Origin: an uncultured Clostridia bacterium
GTDB lineage: Bacteria > Bacillota > Clostridia > Oscillospirales > Ruminococcaceae
Length of the DNA: 6,173 nt
Assembly: GCA_947302065.1 (NCBI GenBank)
Contig: CAMYUO010000121.1
Coordinates: forward strand, 1-6,173
Reading direction: 5' to 3'
The notes beneath the pieces were generated by a model, which worked only from the letters and a program-made list of their open reading frames with translations, made no database searches and had not been told where the DNA came from. The position numbers and the translations under genes were made by a program. Positions 1-5,292 of the stretch are shown piece by piece (within the stretch, counting starts at the first letter, position 1; each line of letters begins with the position of its first letter).

Positions 1-49
1 ATGATTCCGCCGTGAAAGGGCGGCGTCTTAACCTCTTGACCAACGGGCC
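1..49 (-). tRNA. tRNA-Glu (anticodon TTC), 3' part cut off by window edge
   Basis: Read on the minus strand, the sequence starts GGCCCGTTGGTCAAGAGG, which is close to the Bacillus-type tRNA-Glu from memory. The acceptor 5' strand and the D arm are present. The anticodon stem CCGCC/GGCGG encloses the loop CTTTCAC, which places the anticodon TTC at plus-strand bases 14-16. Only the 5' half and the start of the variable region are inside the window; the T arm, the 3' acceptor strand and any encoded CCA lie beyond base 1. It sits 23 bases downstream of tRNA-Met in the same orientation and is presumably co-transcribed with it. It supplies glutamate for translation. Confidence 0.93.
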
Positions 50-72
50 GAAAAATCGCTATGGAACAAAAA

Positions 73-149
73 TGGTAGCGGCAACTGGATTTGAACCGGT
101 GACACCCTGGGTATGAACCAAGTGCTCTAGCCAACTGAGCTATACCGCC
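73..149 (-). tRNA. tRNA-Met (anticodon CAT), elongator type
   Basis: This is a complete 77-nt tRNA. The acceptor is GGCGGTA paired with TGCCGCT, with a G-U first pair. It has a D arm GCTC/GAGC, an anticodon stem CTTGG/CCAGG with loop TTCATAC, a T stem ACCGG/CCAGT and an encoded 3' CCA (plus-strand TGG at 73-75). The anticodon CAT is at plus bases 113-115. CAT can mean elongator Met, initiator Met or lysidine-modified Ile. The anticodon stem lacks the three G-C pairs of initiator tRNA, and the GGCGGT...CCGCTACCA ends resemble Firmicute elongator tRNA-Met, so that is the preferred call. It is the first gene of a minus-strand tRNA operon. Confidence 0.92.
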
Positions 150-172
150 ATGTTTCCCGTAGCGACTAATTT

Positions 173-201
173 ATTATACACTAAGCAAGACCGTTTGTCA
201 A
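173..201 (-). promoter_or_regulatory. Sigma-A promoter of the tRNA operon
   Basis: On the minus strand there is a perfect -35 TTGACA (201-196) and a perfect -10 TATAAT (178-173), separated by exactly 17 bases. Just upstream, plus bases 205-230 are A/T tracts, which on the minus strand resemble an UP element. The -10 ends 24 bases before the tRNA-Met 5' end. Consensus promoters of this quality are usual for stable RNA genes. Confidence 0.9.
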
Positions 202-272
202 GCGTTTTTTTCAAAAAACTCTATTTTTATATATTCGTAACAAAATGATACAGCATGCACCGCCGACAGCTA

Positions 273-301
273 TTGAAAAATCCCGAAAAATGTGGTATAT
301 T
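273..301 (+). promoter_or_regulatory. Sigma-A promoter for the hydrolase gene group
   Basis: The -35 is TTGAAA (273-278), followed by a 17-base spacer and the -10 TATATT (296-301). A TG dinucleotide at 293-294 makes it an extended -10. It lies 29 bases before the start codon at 331 and diverges from the tRNA promoter, with about 70 bases between the two -35 elements. Confidence 0.75.
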
Positions 302-330
302 GGGCTAAGTAACTGACAAGGAGGTCACAT

Positions 331-1122
331 ATGGACGTTAAAACAGCGACCGTCACCACGCACGGTTTTTCAATGGACTATTTCTCTTTCGGCAGCGGCT
401 CGGTGCCGTTCGTTATGCTGCCGGGCATCTACACCAAGCCGATAACCACCCTTTCGCTCGCCGTCGCAGCCGCTTACAAGGACTTTGCCGAGCACTTTAC
501 CGTGTATGTCTTCGACAGGCGCACGCAGCTGCCCGAGGGCTATACTATTAAAGATACCGCAGCCGACACAGCCGCCGTGCTCGACGAGCTTGGCATAAAA
601 AGCGCCTGTGTTTTCGGCGTTTCAATGGGCGGAATGACCGCACAGGTCCTCGCCGTGAACCGTCCCGACCTCGTCGGAAAGCTCATTCTCAGCTCGACTT
701 CAAGCCGAATCAGTCCGCAGACCGCTGAAAAGCTCTCCGAGTTCATCACACTTGCGCAGAGCGGTGACAGTGATGCAATGTCGCTCGCATTTGCAAAGGC
801 TGTCTATACCCCGAGCTTTTTCGAGACCTACAAAGATGCGATAATCATGTCGCTCGGCGGCAGCACAAAGGCGGACATCGACCGCTTTGTCACGCTGACA
901 AAGGCGATAAAGAACTTTGATATCTTCGATGAGCTTGACAGAATAAAATGCCCGACGCTCGTTATCGGCGCAGGCGAAGACAGGCTTCTCGGCGTGCAGG
1001 CATCAAGGGACATCGCCGAAAAAACAGGCGCAGAGCTGTTCGTCTATGAGGGCTATGGTCACGGTGCTTACGACGAAGCACCCGACTATAAGGACAGGAT
1101 ACTTGAGTTTTTCACAAGATAA
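331..1122 (+). CDS. Alpha/beta hydrolase-fold protein
   Basis: This 263-residue protein has the size and motifs of a single-domain alpha/beta hydrolase of the esterase / proline-iminopeptidase-like kind. An early LPG at residues 30-32 fits the oxyanion-hole strand. The nucleophile elbow G-V-S-M-G puts the catalytic Ser at 98. The acid is probably Asp217 in the segment GAGED, and the histidine is His244 in GYGHG. The whole triad is therefore present and the enzyme should be active. Residues 128-200 form the lid or cap region. No signal peptide is seen, so it is expected to be cytoplasmic. The start is fixed by a strong AAGGAGG at 318-324, six bases before the ATG. It is the first gene after its promoter, and the membrane-protein gene follows 49 bases downstream without a terminator. 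The substrate cannot be told from sequence; haloperoxidase-like or lactonase activity is possible. Confidence 0.9.
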   Translation: MDVKTATVTTHGFSMDYFSFGSGSVPFVMLPGIYTKPITTLSLAVAAAYKDFAEHFTVYVFDRRTQLPEGYTIKDTAADTAAVLDELGIKSACVFGVSMGGMTAQVLAVNRPDLVGKLILSSTSSRISPQTAEKLSEFITLAQSGDSDAMSLAFAKAVYTPSFFETYKDAIIMSLGGSTKADIDRFVTLTKAIKNFDIFDELDRIKCPTLVIGAGEDRLLGVQASRDIAEKTGAELFVYEGYGHGAYDEAPDYKDRILEFFTR

Positions 1123-1171
1123 GCAAAACATCAAGCAGTGTACACTCACACAGAAAGGGCAGTGTTCATTA

Positions 1172-1684
1172 ATGAAAGACACAGATAAGAAAACAGCAAT
1201 ATCAAAAAAAGCTCTTGCTGCATCGCTTGGCGCCTGCGTAATATGTGCTGCTCTGGCAGCAGTGTTCGTGTTTGCAGCAAAGTCTGATGATGAAAGCTTG
1301 AGCAAAGCAAACAGCAGCATATCCAAATCAGACCCGAATAAACCGTTTTCCGGTATATCCGCAGACGATATAAAGACCGTCTTTGTTTATAAGAACTGGT
1401 ATAAAAGCACAGCCGACGACTGCAAATATACGCTTTCAGCCGATGAGACAGATAAGATGCTGAAATTGCTCAGACCTATCGATGCAGACCCCGAAAAAAG
1501 CAAAGAAATGCAAATATACCTTGGCGGTTCGGATCTGTTCTATATCGAATTGAATGACGGAAAAGAGATCACCGTAGGTGCACATCCGGGATACAGCCTA
1601 TATTTCTATAACGGAAAAGAATATCAAGGCGATCAAAGGATCTGTTCTCAGATAGAGGAGTTTTATAGAAAAATGTCAGGCTGA
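1172..1684 (+). CDS. Unrecognised single-pass membrane-anchored protein
   Basis: The protein has 170 residues. The open frame extends upstream to an ATG at 1046 inside the hydrolase gene. The start at 1172 is preferred because it follows GAAAGGG (1153-1159), avoids a 77-base overlap and puts a positively charged N-terminus directly before a hydrophobic helix. Residues 1-13 are Lys-rich, 14-36 form one transmembrane or signal-anchor segment, 37-57 are a Ser/Lys/Asp-rich linker, and 58-170 look like a compact extracytoplasmic domain with alternating beta-type segments. Cys22 is preceded by LGA, which resembles a lipobox, but the hydrophobic stretch continues past it, so a lipoprotein is less likely. 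I do not recognise the family. The outer domain, about 110 residues ending in a Tyr-rich strand and a C-terminal helix, recalls small domains of unknown function in clostridial surface proteins. It is probably co-transcribed with the hydrolase. Confidence 0.75.
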   Translation: MKDTDKKTAISKKALAASLGACVICAALAAVFVFAAKSDDESLSKANSSISKSDPNKPFSGISADDIKTVFVYKNWYKSTADDCKYTLSADETDKMLKLLRPIDADPEKSKEMQIYLGGSDLFYIELNDGKEITVGAHPGYSLYFYNGKEYQGDQRICSQIEEFYRKMSG

Positions 1685-1712
1685 GTCACAAGTAACAGCG
1701 AGGAGAAACGAT

Positions 1713-1925
1713 ATGGAGATCAGAAAAGGCAGATACCGCCACTTCAAAGGCAATATGTATGAGGTCATCGGCATCGCAAAGCACTCCGAGAGCCTCGAGG
1801 AAATGGTAGTCTACCGTGCGCTCTACGGCGAGGGCGACCTCTGGGTGCGACCTGCATCAATGTGGGATGAGACCGTCGAGCGTGACGGAAAGACTTTCAA
1901 GCGCTTTGAATATATAGGCGAATAA
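1713..1925 (+). CDS. DUF1653 domain protein
   Basis: This is a 70-residue protein consisting of one DUF1653 domain. Typical family features are present in order: G-x-Y-R-H-F-K-G at residues 6-13, the Y-E-V-I-G strand, A-K-H-S-E-S at 22-27, V-V-Y-x-A-L-Y-G, W-V-R-P at 44-47, and a C-terminal G-K-x-x-x-R-F. The length is normal for the stand-alone form. The biochemical role of the family is not established to my knowledge. A GAGGAG site at 1700-1705 lies seven bases before the ATG. The gene starts 28 bases after the preceding stop with no terminator between, so it may be the last gene of the hydrolase transcript. No clear terminator follows it either; the spoIIID promoter begins about 28 bases downstream. 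Confidence 0.88.
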   Translation: MEIRKGRYRHFKGNMYEVIGIAKHSESLEEMVVYRALYGEGDLWVRPASMWDETVERDGKTFKRFEYIGE

Positions 1926-1953
1926 GCAAACCGCCGCACCTGTGCAAAAAAAT

Positions 1954-1982
1954 GTAATAATCCATAACTCACTGCATATAGT
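1954..1982 (+). promoter_or_regulatory. Sigma-E-like promoter of spoIIID
   Basis: GTAATAAT at 1954-1961 and CATATAGT at 1975-1982 are separated by 13 bases. They resemble the Bacillus mother-cell sigma-E pattern (-35 near GTCATATT, -10 CATAnnnT). No good sigma-A promoter is visible in the same interval. In Bacillus spoIIID is transcribed by sigma-E, so type and position both fit. The expected start of transcription is near 1989. The match was judged by eye from remembered consensus. Confidence 0.55.
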
Positions 1983-1990
1983 TTATTACA

Positions 1991-2000
1991 CCAAACAAGT
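1991..2000 (+). promoter_or_regulatory. Possible SpoIIID autoregulatory binding site
   Basis: CCAAACAAGT matches eight of ten positions of the remembered Bacillus SpoIIID consensus WWRRACARNY; the two leading W positions are C. It lies just downstream of the predicted spoIIID transcription start and before its ribosome-binding site. SpoIIID regulates its own gene in Bacillus. A single short degenerate match is weak evidence. Confidence 0.25.
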
Positions 2001-2015
2001 ATTGGAGTGAGAACT

Positions 2016-2288
2016 ATGGATAAGTCGGAAAACCGGCGGTGCGTGCTGCTTGCAGAGCATATGATAAGCACAAAAGCCACCGTCCGTTCCACCGCCGCAG
2101 CCTTCGGGATTAGCAAATCAACTGTGCACAAAGACCTTACCGAACGGCTGAAAAACACCTCGCCCGAGCTTTTCAAGCAGGTCAGGGCGATACTTGAGGA
2201 AAACAAACGTGAAAGACATATCAGAGGCGGACTTGCAACAAAGCACAAATACGAAAGCAGGCACAAGCTGCTTATGCAGCGCAGTTAG
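2016..2288 (+). CDS. spoIIID: Sporulation transcriptional regulator SpoIIID
   Basis: This 90-residue DNA-binding protein controls mother-cell genes after engulfment, switching expression from the sigma-E towards the sigma-K programme. The helix-turn-helix lies at about residues 21-42. The recognition segment G-I-S-K-S-T-V-H-K-D-L-T-E-R-L at 31-45 is almost identical to the Bacillus protein as I remember it. The basic C-terminal region, with H-I-R-G-G-x-A-T-K-x-K-Y at 68-79, is also characteristic and contacts DNA in Bacillus. Length is close to the usual 90-95 residues. GGAG at 2004-2007 lies eight bases before the ATG at 2016; an in-frame GTG at 2007 overlaps this site and is not a credible start. 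The gene stands alone between a sigma-E-like promoter and a strong terminator, so it is probably monocistronic. It implies that the host can form spores or recently could. Confidence 0.96.
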   Translation: MDKSENRRCVLLAEHMISTKATVRSTAAAFGISKSTVHKDLTERLKNTSPELFKQVRAILEENKRERHIRGGLATKHKYESRHKLLMQRS

Positions 2289-2309
2289 CGCCAAGGATAC
2301 ATCAATAAC

Positions 2310-2336
2310 GGGGAGAGCACAATGCTCTCCCTTTTC
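2310..2336 (+). terminator. Intrinsic terminator of spoIIID
   Basis: The perfect 9-bp stem GGGAGAGCA/TGCTCTCCC (2311-2319 and 2323-2331) has a three-base loop and is followed by TTTTC. A G-U pair at 2310/2332 can extend it. It starts 22 bases after the spoIIID stop codon. Confidence 0.88.
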
Positions 2337-2488
2337 TGCATATCAGGGCAGATTTTTTGTACAGTTTGAAAAATTTATTTCAGCCGCCTGTACGCACATA
2401 TCACCGTATCTGCGGCAATTTCCGCCAATGTGCAGGCGCAGAAACCAAAGATTTTTACTATTAAAGAGAATTTTTTTGTACAAATAGC

Positions 2489-2517
2489 TTGCATTTTTGA
2501 AAAATGTGTGCTATAAT
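2489..2517 (+). promoter_or_regulatory. Extended -10 promoter of nrdR
   Basis: The -35 is TTGCAT (2489-2494), the spacer is 17 bases and the -10 is a perfect TATAAT (2512-2517) preceded by TGC, which makes it an extended -10. The predicted leader before the nrdR start codon is about 40 bases. The preceding stretch from 2340 is A/T-rich and holds two copies of TTTTTTGTACA (2353-2363 and 2472-2482) but no gene. Confidence 0.85.
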
Positions 2518-2563
2518 GCTAAATGGACAGTTATGTTACTTAGTCAGAATAGGAGAAATCACT

Positions 2564-3013
2564 ATGAAATGTCCGTTTTGCGGTTTTGAAGACACAAAAG
2601 TCATAGACTCCCGTCCGAGCGAGGGCAAAAAGCGCAGAAGACGTGAATGTACCAGCTGCGGCAAGCGCTTCACCACATATGAAGTTGTCGAAAAGCCGAT
2701 GCTCATGGTCTATAAAAAAGACGGCTCGTTTGAACCGTTTGACAGAGCAAAGCTCATCAAGGGCTTGCAGACCGCTATCAAAAAGCGCCCTGTCAGCGTT
2801 GAACAGGTGACCGCACTCGTTGACGACATTGAAAATACATATGCAAATAAAATGCAGACCGAGACCACCACAAGTGAGATCGGCGATATGGTGCTGCACG
2901 GGCTGAAAAAGCTCGACCTCGTGGCTTATGTGAGATTTGCATCTGTTTATAAGGACTTCACCGACGTTGATTCCTTTATCCAGATAATCTCCGAGCTTGA
3001 CAACACAAAGTGA
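2564..3013 (+). CDS. nrdR: Transcriptional repressor NrdR
   Basis: This 149-residue protein senses adenine nucleotides and represses ribonucleotide reductase genes, matching deoxynucleotide synthesis to need. The N-terminal zinc ribbon uses Cys3, Cys6, Cys29 and Cys32, with the basic patch KKRRRR at 22-27 inside it. The ATP-cone domain occupies about residues 47-137 and begins V-x-K-K-D-G-S-x-E-P-F-D-R-x-K. Length and order are standard for the family. The open frame has an earlier ATG at 2504, but that lies upstream of the -10 element. The start at 2564 gives the canonical MKCPFCG N-terminus and has AGGAGA at 2551-2556, seven bases upstream. No ribonucleotide reductase gene or clear NrdR box lies in this window, so it must act in trans. 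It has its own promoter and terminator. Confidence 0.98.
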   Translation: MKCPFCGFEDTKVIDSRPSEGKKRRRRECTSCGKRFTTYEVVEKPMLMVYKKDGSFEPFDRAKLIKGLQTAIKKRPVSVEQVTALVDDIENTYANKMQTETTTSEIGDMVLHGLKKLDLVAYVRFASVYKDFTDVDSFIQIISELDNTK

Positions 3014-3072
3014 TCAAGGCTTATTGCATGCACCCCAAAAGAAGATATCTTCATTTTCATTACCATAATAGC

Positions 3073-3115
3073 CGAAAATACGCCGACATTGCACACGCAT
3101 TGTCGGCTGTTTTCG
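3073..3115 (+). terminator. Intrinsic terminator of nrdR
   Basis: A hairpin has the stem GCCGACA/TGTCGGC (3082-3088 and 3101-3107). After a T-T mismatch it continues as TGC/GCA around an ACAC loop. It is flanked by CGAAAA (3073-3078) and TTTTCG (3110-3115), which can pair across an internal loop and give the U-rich tail. It lies about 60 bases after the nrdR stop. The A and T tracts on either side could allow termination in both directions. Confidence 0.7.
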
Positions 3116-3136
3116 TGGTGCACAGCGTGCACCACG
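3114..3136. repeat. Perfect 10-bp inverted repeat
   Basis: CGTGGTGCAC and GTGCACCACG form a perfect 10-bp stem around AGC. It directly follows the nrdR terminator and shares its last CG bases. No T-tract follows it on either strand, so it is not a simple terminator. It could be a protein-binding site, a 3'-end stabilising hairpin or the edge of the repeat region that starts at 3144. Confidence 0.8.
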
Positions 3137-3143
3137 CTAGTCT

Positions 3144-3199
3144 GTCGCAAACCACTTTGAGTGGACTGTAACCTTTGTGTCGCTCCAGGCGTTACTTTG
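3144..3199 (+). repeat. Intergenic repeat copy R0
   Basis: This 56-base unit starts with GTCGCAA, has CTTTG in the middle and CTTTGTG plus CGCTCC at offset 29. It aligns without gaps to the unit at 3307-3362 with about 39 of 56 identities (hand count). The last 27 bases are the best conserved, at about 23 of 27. The small hairpin CCACT/AGTGG (3152-3164) lies in its first half. Confidence 0.6.
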
Positions 3200-3288
3200 C
3201 AATTATCAAACTTATAGATGTGCACCCGCACGGGGCAAACCGTTTGCAAGCAAACGCTCTAGGGGCGACCGGAAAGCCCCCAACCGCC

Positions 3289-3362
3289 GCGGCGGTACGC
3301 ATCTCCGTCGCAATCAACTTTGTAATAGTACCAATCTTTGTGCCGCTCCGGGCGGTAATTTG
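3289..3362 (+). repeat. Intergenic repeat copy R1
   Basis: The unit has the GC-rich start GCGGCGGTACGC (3289-3300), then CCGTCGCAAT (3305-3314) and CTTTGTGCCGCTCCGGGC from 3336. The first 26 bases match 5571-5596 at 24 of 26 positions, and the part from 3307 aligns with the copy at 3144. It overlaps the perfect palindrome ACCGCCGCGGCGGT (3283-3296). Confidence 0.65.
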
Positions 3363-3391
3363 TATCGGCGGTTATTTCAGATCCGCACTTT

Positions 3392-3446
3392 CTGATAAGT
3401 GATATCCGTAGCAGAGCAAACGCCCCGGCAGAATTTCACTGATCAG
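3392..3446. repeat. Imperfect inverted repeat upstream of the membrane-protein promoter
   Basis: CTGATAAGTGA (3392-3402) is the reverse complement of TCACTGATCAG (3436-3446) except for one mismatch, with 33 bases between. It ends 37 bases before the -35 of the next gene. It could be an operator pair, a leader hairpin of an upstream transcript or part of the repeat-rich region. Confidence 0.55.
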
Positions 3447-3482
3447 GCGGCGATAAATTAGTACAATTTTTAATTTTACCTC

Positions 3483-3511
3483 TTGATTTGATATTTTTGT
3501 TGTGCTATAAT
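3483..3511 (+). promoter_or_regulatory. Extended -10 promoter of the Gln-rich membrane protein gene
   Basis: The -35 is TTGATT (3483-3488), followed by a 17-base spacer and TATAAT (3506-3511) with TGC directly before it. The 11 bases TGTGCTATAAT are identical to the -10 region of nrdR. The predicted leader is about 45 bases. Confidence 0.85.
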
Positions 3512-3562
3512 ATTTAACGTTGTAATTCGTCAACTATTATAATCAAAACAGGGGGAGTTATC

Positions 3563-5101
3563 ATGCGACAGGCTCAGACCTATAAGCCGTCCAACACATT
3601 CTCATTCGTAGGATTCATCCTGATGTTCATCTCCATGCTTGCAGCAGGTGCGCTGCTTTCGTGGCTGTATGTCATCCTTCAGGCAGCTATCCCTATCATC
3701 TATCTCTGCATACTCATCACCATCGGTTTCGGCGCAGCTATCGGCGGCATCGGCGCACTTTTTGTAAAGATCTACAAGATACGCTATCCGCTGCTTGCGA
3801 TCATCGCAACGCTCATCGCAATGCTGTTCGTTTACTATTTCCATTGGTGCGTTTATGTTGCAAGAGACTATGACAAGAACTATTATGACGATATGAAAAA
3901 ATACTCTGCTTCCGAGCTTTTCCTCGGTGCAAAGGATTCCGAGGTCAATGACAATCTTGCAGAGATCTTCGTACAGGTCCACAAAGCAAGACCCGATCAG
4001 TGGAAGAGCAACGATTTCAAAAAGATCGGCATCACCAACGGATATGATGATATTCTCGGAACTACCGATGATGAGATAAGAGAATCCATCAATAATATCA
4101 AGGGCAAGAACGCTTACCAGTTCATTTATGATTACAGAAAGCTCCAGAAGCACAGCGTAGGCTATCTGCTCGTTCATCCGGGTGAACTGTGGAGCGATAT
4201 GACAAATATCAATGAGTACGGAAGATGGTCAATGTCATCAAGGCATTCCTATTCATCATCAAGCTCGTCCAAGGGCGAAGCCGTAAGCGGCGCAATGCTG
4301 TGGATAGTATGGTTCGGTGAGCTTCTGCTGATGTTCATTCCTGCCATTGCTATCGCTGCCGCAAGAGCAGGTTCTCCGTTCATCGAGCAGGACAACGACT
4401 GGGCTATCACCGACAAGCCTCAGCTCGCTTTCAAATTTGTTGACCCGTATCCCGGAAATCCTAATGGAGAAAAATCCTTCAAGAACACGTTCAAATCGGA
4501 TATCGACAGCCTGTTCGCACTGCAGCCGCTGCTGCCGCAGATGGGCTCGCTCAACACTTTCTATACAGTTAACTACTGCCACAGCAAGTTCTACACCGAG
4601 AACTACCTCACAGTTCAGCACACAAGAGTGACCAACGCAAGAAACAATCAGCGTGCTGTCACCACGATCGCAACCAAGATACTGGTAGATGCTGACTACA
4701 TCGCAACTCTGCACACAATGTTCGGCTACCCCGTTCCCGCTAACTGCCCCGGCAAGAATATGTTTGCTCAGCAGCAGACCGAACAGCAGGCTCAGCCTCA
4801 GCAGGAGCAGTACCAGCAGCCTCAGGAGCAGTACCAGCAGTCATATGAACAGCCACAGCAGCCGTCATACGACCAGCAGTCTTATCAGCAGCCGCAGGCT
4901 CAGCAGACATATGAGCAGCCGCAGCAGGCTCAGGCTCAGTACCAGCCGCAATATCAGCCGCAGTACCAGCCTCAGTATCAGCAGCCTCAGCAGCCTGCAC
5001 AGCAGGATTACACTGCAGCCGAGGATTACAGCTCGGGTGATATGGACGGTCTTGACACCTCAAATCTTGACCTCAGTTCGCTCGATAATCTGAATAAGTA
5101 A
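3563..5101 (+). CDS. Multi-pass membrane protein with Gln/Pro/Tyr-rich C-terminal tail
   Basis: I do not recognise this 512-residue protein. Three hydrophobic helices lie near residues 14-40, 42-69 and 76-100. A soluble, charged region follows at about 101-225, then a Ser run at 229-236 and a fourth membrane helix at about 243-268. A second soluble domain spans about 270-390. Residues 402-482 are dominated by Gln, with Pro and Tyr in degenerate units such as QYQPQ and YQQPQ, and the last 30 residues are acidic (Asp/Ser/Leu). With four helices both ends should lie on the same side of the membrane, probably the cytoplasm, though this is not proven. GGGGGAG at 3551-3557 lies five bases before the ATG. 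The gene has its own promoter and a terminator at 5105-5138, so it is monocistronic. The tail could be a flexible multivalent binding or phase-separating segment (inference). CAG-rich DNA in the tail is prone to length change. Confidence 0.9.
   Translation: MRQAQTYKPSNTFSFVGFILMFISMLAAGALLSWLYVILQAAIPIIYLCILITIGFGAAIGGIGALFVKIYKIRYPLLAIIATLIAMLFVYYFHWCVYVARDYDKNYYDDMKKYSASELFLGAKDSEVNDNLAEIFVQVHKARPDQWKSNDFKKIGITNGYDDILGTTDDEIRESINNIKGKNAYQFIYDYRKLQKHSVGYLLVHPGELWSDMTNINEYGRWSMSSRHSYSSSSSSKGEAVSGAMLWIVWFGELLLMFIPAIAIAAARAGSPFIEQDNDWAITDKPQLAFKFVDPYPGNPNGEKSFKNTFKSDIDSLFALQPLLPQMGSLNTFYTVNYCHSKFYTENYLTVQHTRVTNARNNQRAVTTIATKILVDADYIATLHTMFGYPVPANCPGKNMFAQQQTEQQAQPQQEQYQQPQEQYQQSYEQPQQPSYDQQSYQQPQAQQTYEQPQQAQAQYQPQYQPQYQPQYQQPQQPAQQDYTAAEDYSSGDMDGLDTSNLDLSSLDNLNK
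4764..5008 (+). repeat. Degenerate CAG-rich coding repeat (Gln-rich tail)
   Basis: CAG codons alternate with CCT/CCG, TAC/TAT and GAG codons in degenerate units of about 9-15 bases, such as repeated CAGTACCAGCAGCCTCAG. The reading frame is kept throughout. Near 4937-4980 the unit CAGTACCAGCCGCAATATC recurs with synonymous changes, which suggests expansion by slippage or recombination followed by drift. Confidence 0.8.
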
Positions 5102-5104
5102 TTC

Positions 5105-5138
5105 AAAAGGAGTTGTCCTAAATGGGCAGCTCCTTTTT
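5105..5138. terminator. Bidirectional intrinsic terminator between convergent genes
   Basis: A 14-bp stem joins 5105-5118 and 5124-5137, with two G-U pairs in the plus-strand RNA and a five-base loop TAAAT. The outer part is AAAAGGAG/CTCCTTTT, giving a U-tract in both directions. It begins three bases after the stop of the plus-strand membrane protein and overlaps the last bases of the minus-strand 47-residue gene, whose stop codon is at 5139-5137. Confidence 0.9.
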
Positions 5139-5280
5139 ACAGTATTGCGAACTTGATGAGAAACGTCAGCCAGCCGAGCACCGACAGCGATGCGATAAGG
5201 CGCTCGCTTGTCGGCGCAAGCGCAAGGCAACCCTTTTTGCCCTTTGTTTCGCTGTTTGTTCTGATATTCGTGTTCTCCAT
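5137..5280 (-). CDS. Small hydrophobic peptide (47 residues), unrecognised
   Basis: This short minus-strand gene is supported by its signals more than by similarity. GGGGGAG (5293-5287) lies six bases before the ATG at 5280, and an extended -10 TGTTATACT lies upstream at about 5319-5311. The reading frame ends inside a terminator stem shared with the convergent gene. An in-frame ATG at 5322 lies upstream of the -10, so it cannot be the start. Residues 1-16 are polar, 15-17 are the basic KGK, and about 28-47 form one hydrophobic helix (LIASLSVLGWLTFLIKFAIL) running to the C-terminus. It could be a tail-anchored membrane peptide, a regulator of a membrane complex or a toxin-like peptide. Sequence alone does not decide, and no antisense RNA gene of the type I toxin kind is evident opposite it. 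Confidence 0.55.
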   Translation of the reverse strand: MENTNIRTNSETKGKKGCLALAPTSERLIASLSVLGWLTFLIKFAIL

Positions 5281-5292
5281 TAAGAACTCCCC

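Larger units (their letters stand above)
3137..3480. other. Hairpin-rich noncoding region between nrdR and the membrane protein
   Basis: No credible gene is present. The short open frames here have no ribosome-binding site and cross the repeats. The region holds two copies of a 56-bp motif (3144-3199 and 3307-3362). It also holds short perfect inverted repeats: CGTTTG/CAAACG at 3241-3256, GGGGC/GCCCC near 3262-3280, the 14-base palindrome ACCGCCGCGGCGGT at 3283-3296, and an 11-bp arm pair with one mismatch at 3392-3402/3436-3446. The composition is richer in G+C and CpG than the flanking intergenic DNA. Confidence 0.7.

Noticed and set aside
1172..1250. Lipoprotein signal for the 170-residue membrane protein
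   Set aside because: LGAC at residues 19-22 resembles a lipobox, but it is near the start of a hydrophobic segment that continues to residue 36, so a plain membrane anchor is more likely.
2194..2487. Plus-strand open frame overlapping the spoIIID end and terminator
   Set aside because: It passes through the spoIIID terminator and an A/T-rich promoter region and has no start signals.
2340..2563. NrdR box upstream of nrdR
   Set aside because: No pair of sequences like ACACTATATATTGTGT was found; only two TTTTTTGTACA copies are present, which do not fit the box.
3175..3402. Overlapping plus-strand open frames of 72 and 75 codons between nrdR and the membrane protein
   Set aside because: They lack ribosome-binding sites, lie across the R0/R1 repeats and palindromes, and their proteins have no sensible domain pattern. 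The openness comes from the GC-rich repeat sequence.
4689..5093. Alternate-frame Ser/Arg-rich open frame inside the Gln-rich tail, and the antisense Ala-rich frame at 4740-5063
   Set aside because: Both are frame shadows of the CAG-rich repeat; the Gln-rich frame has the promoter, ribosome-binding site and membrane-protein structure.
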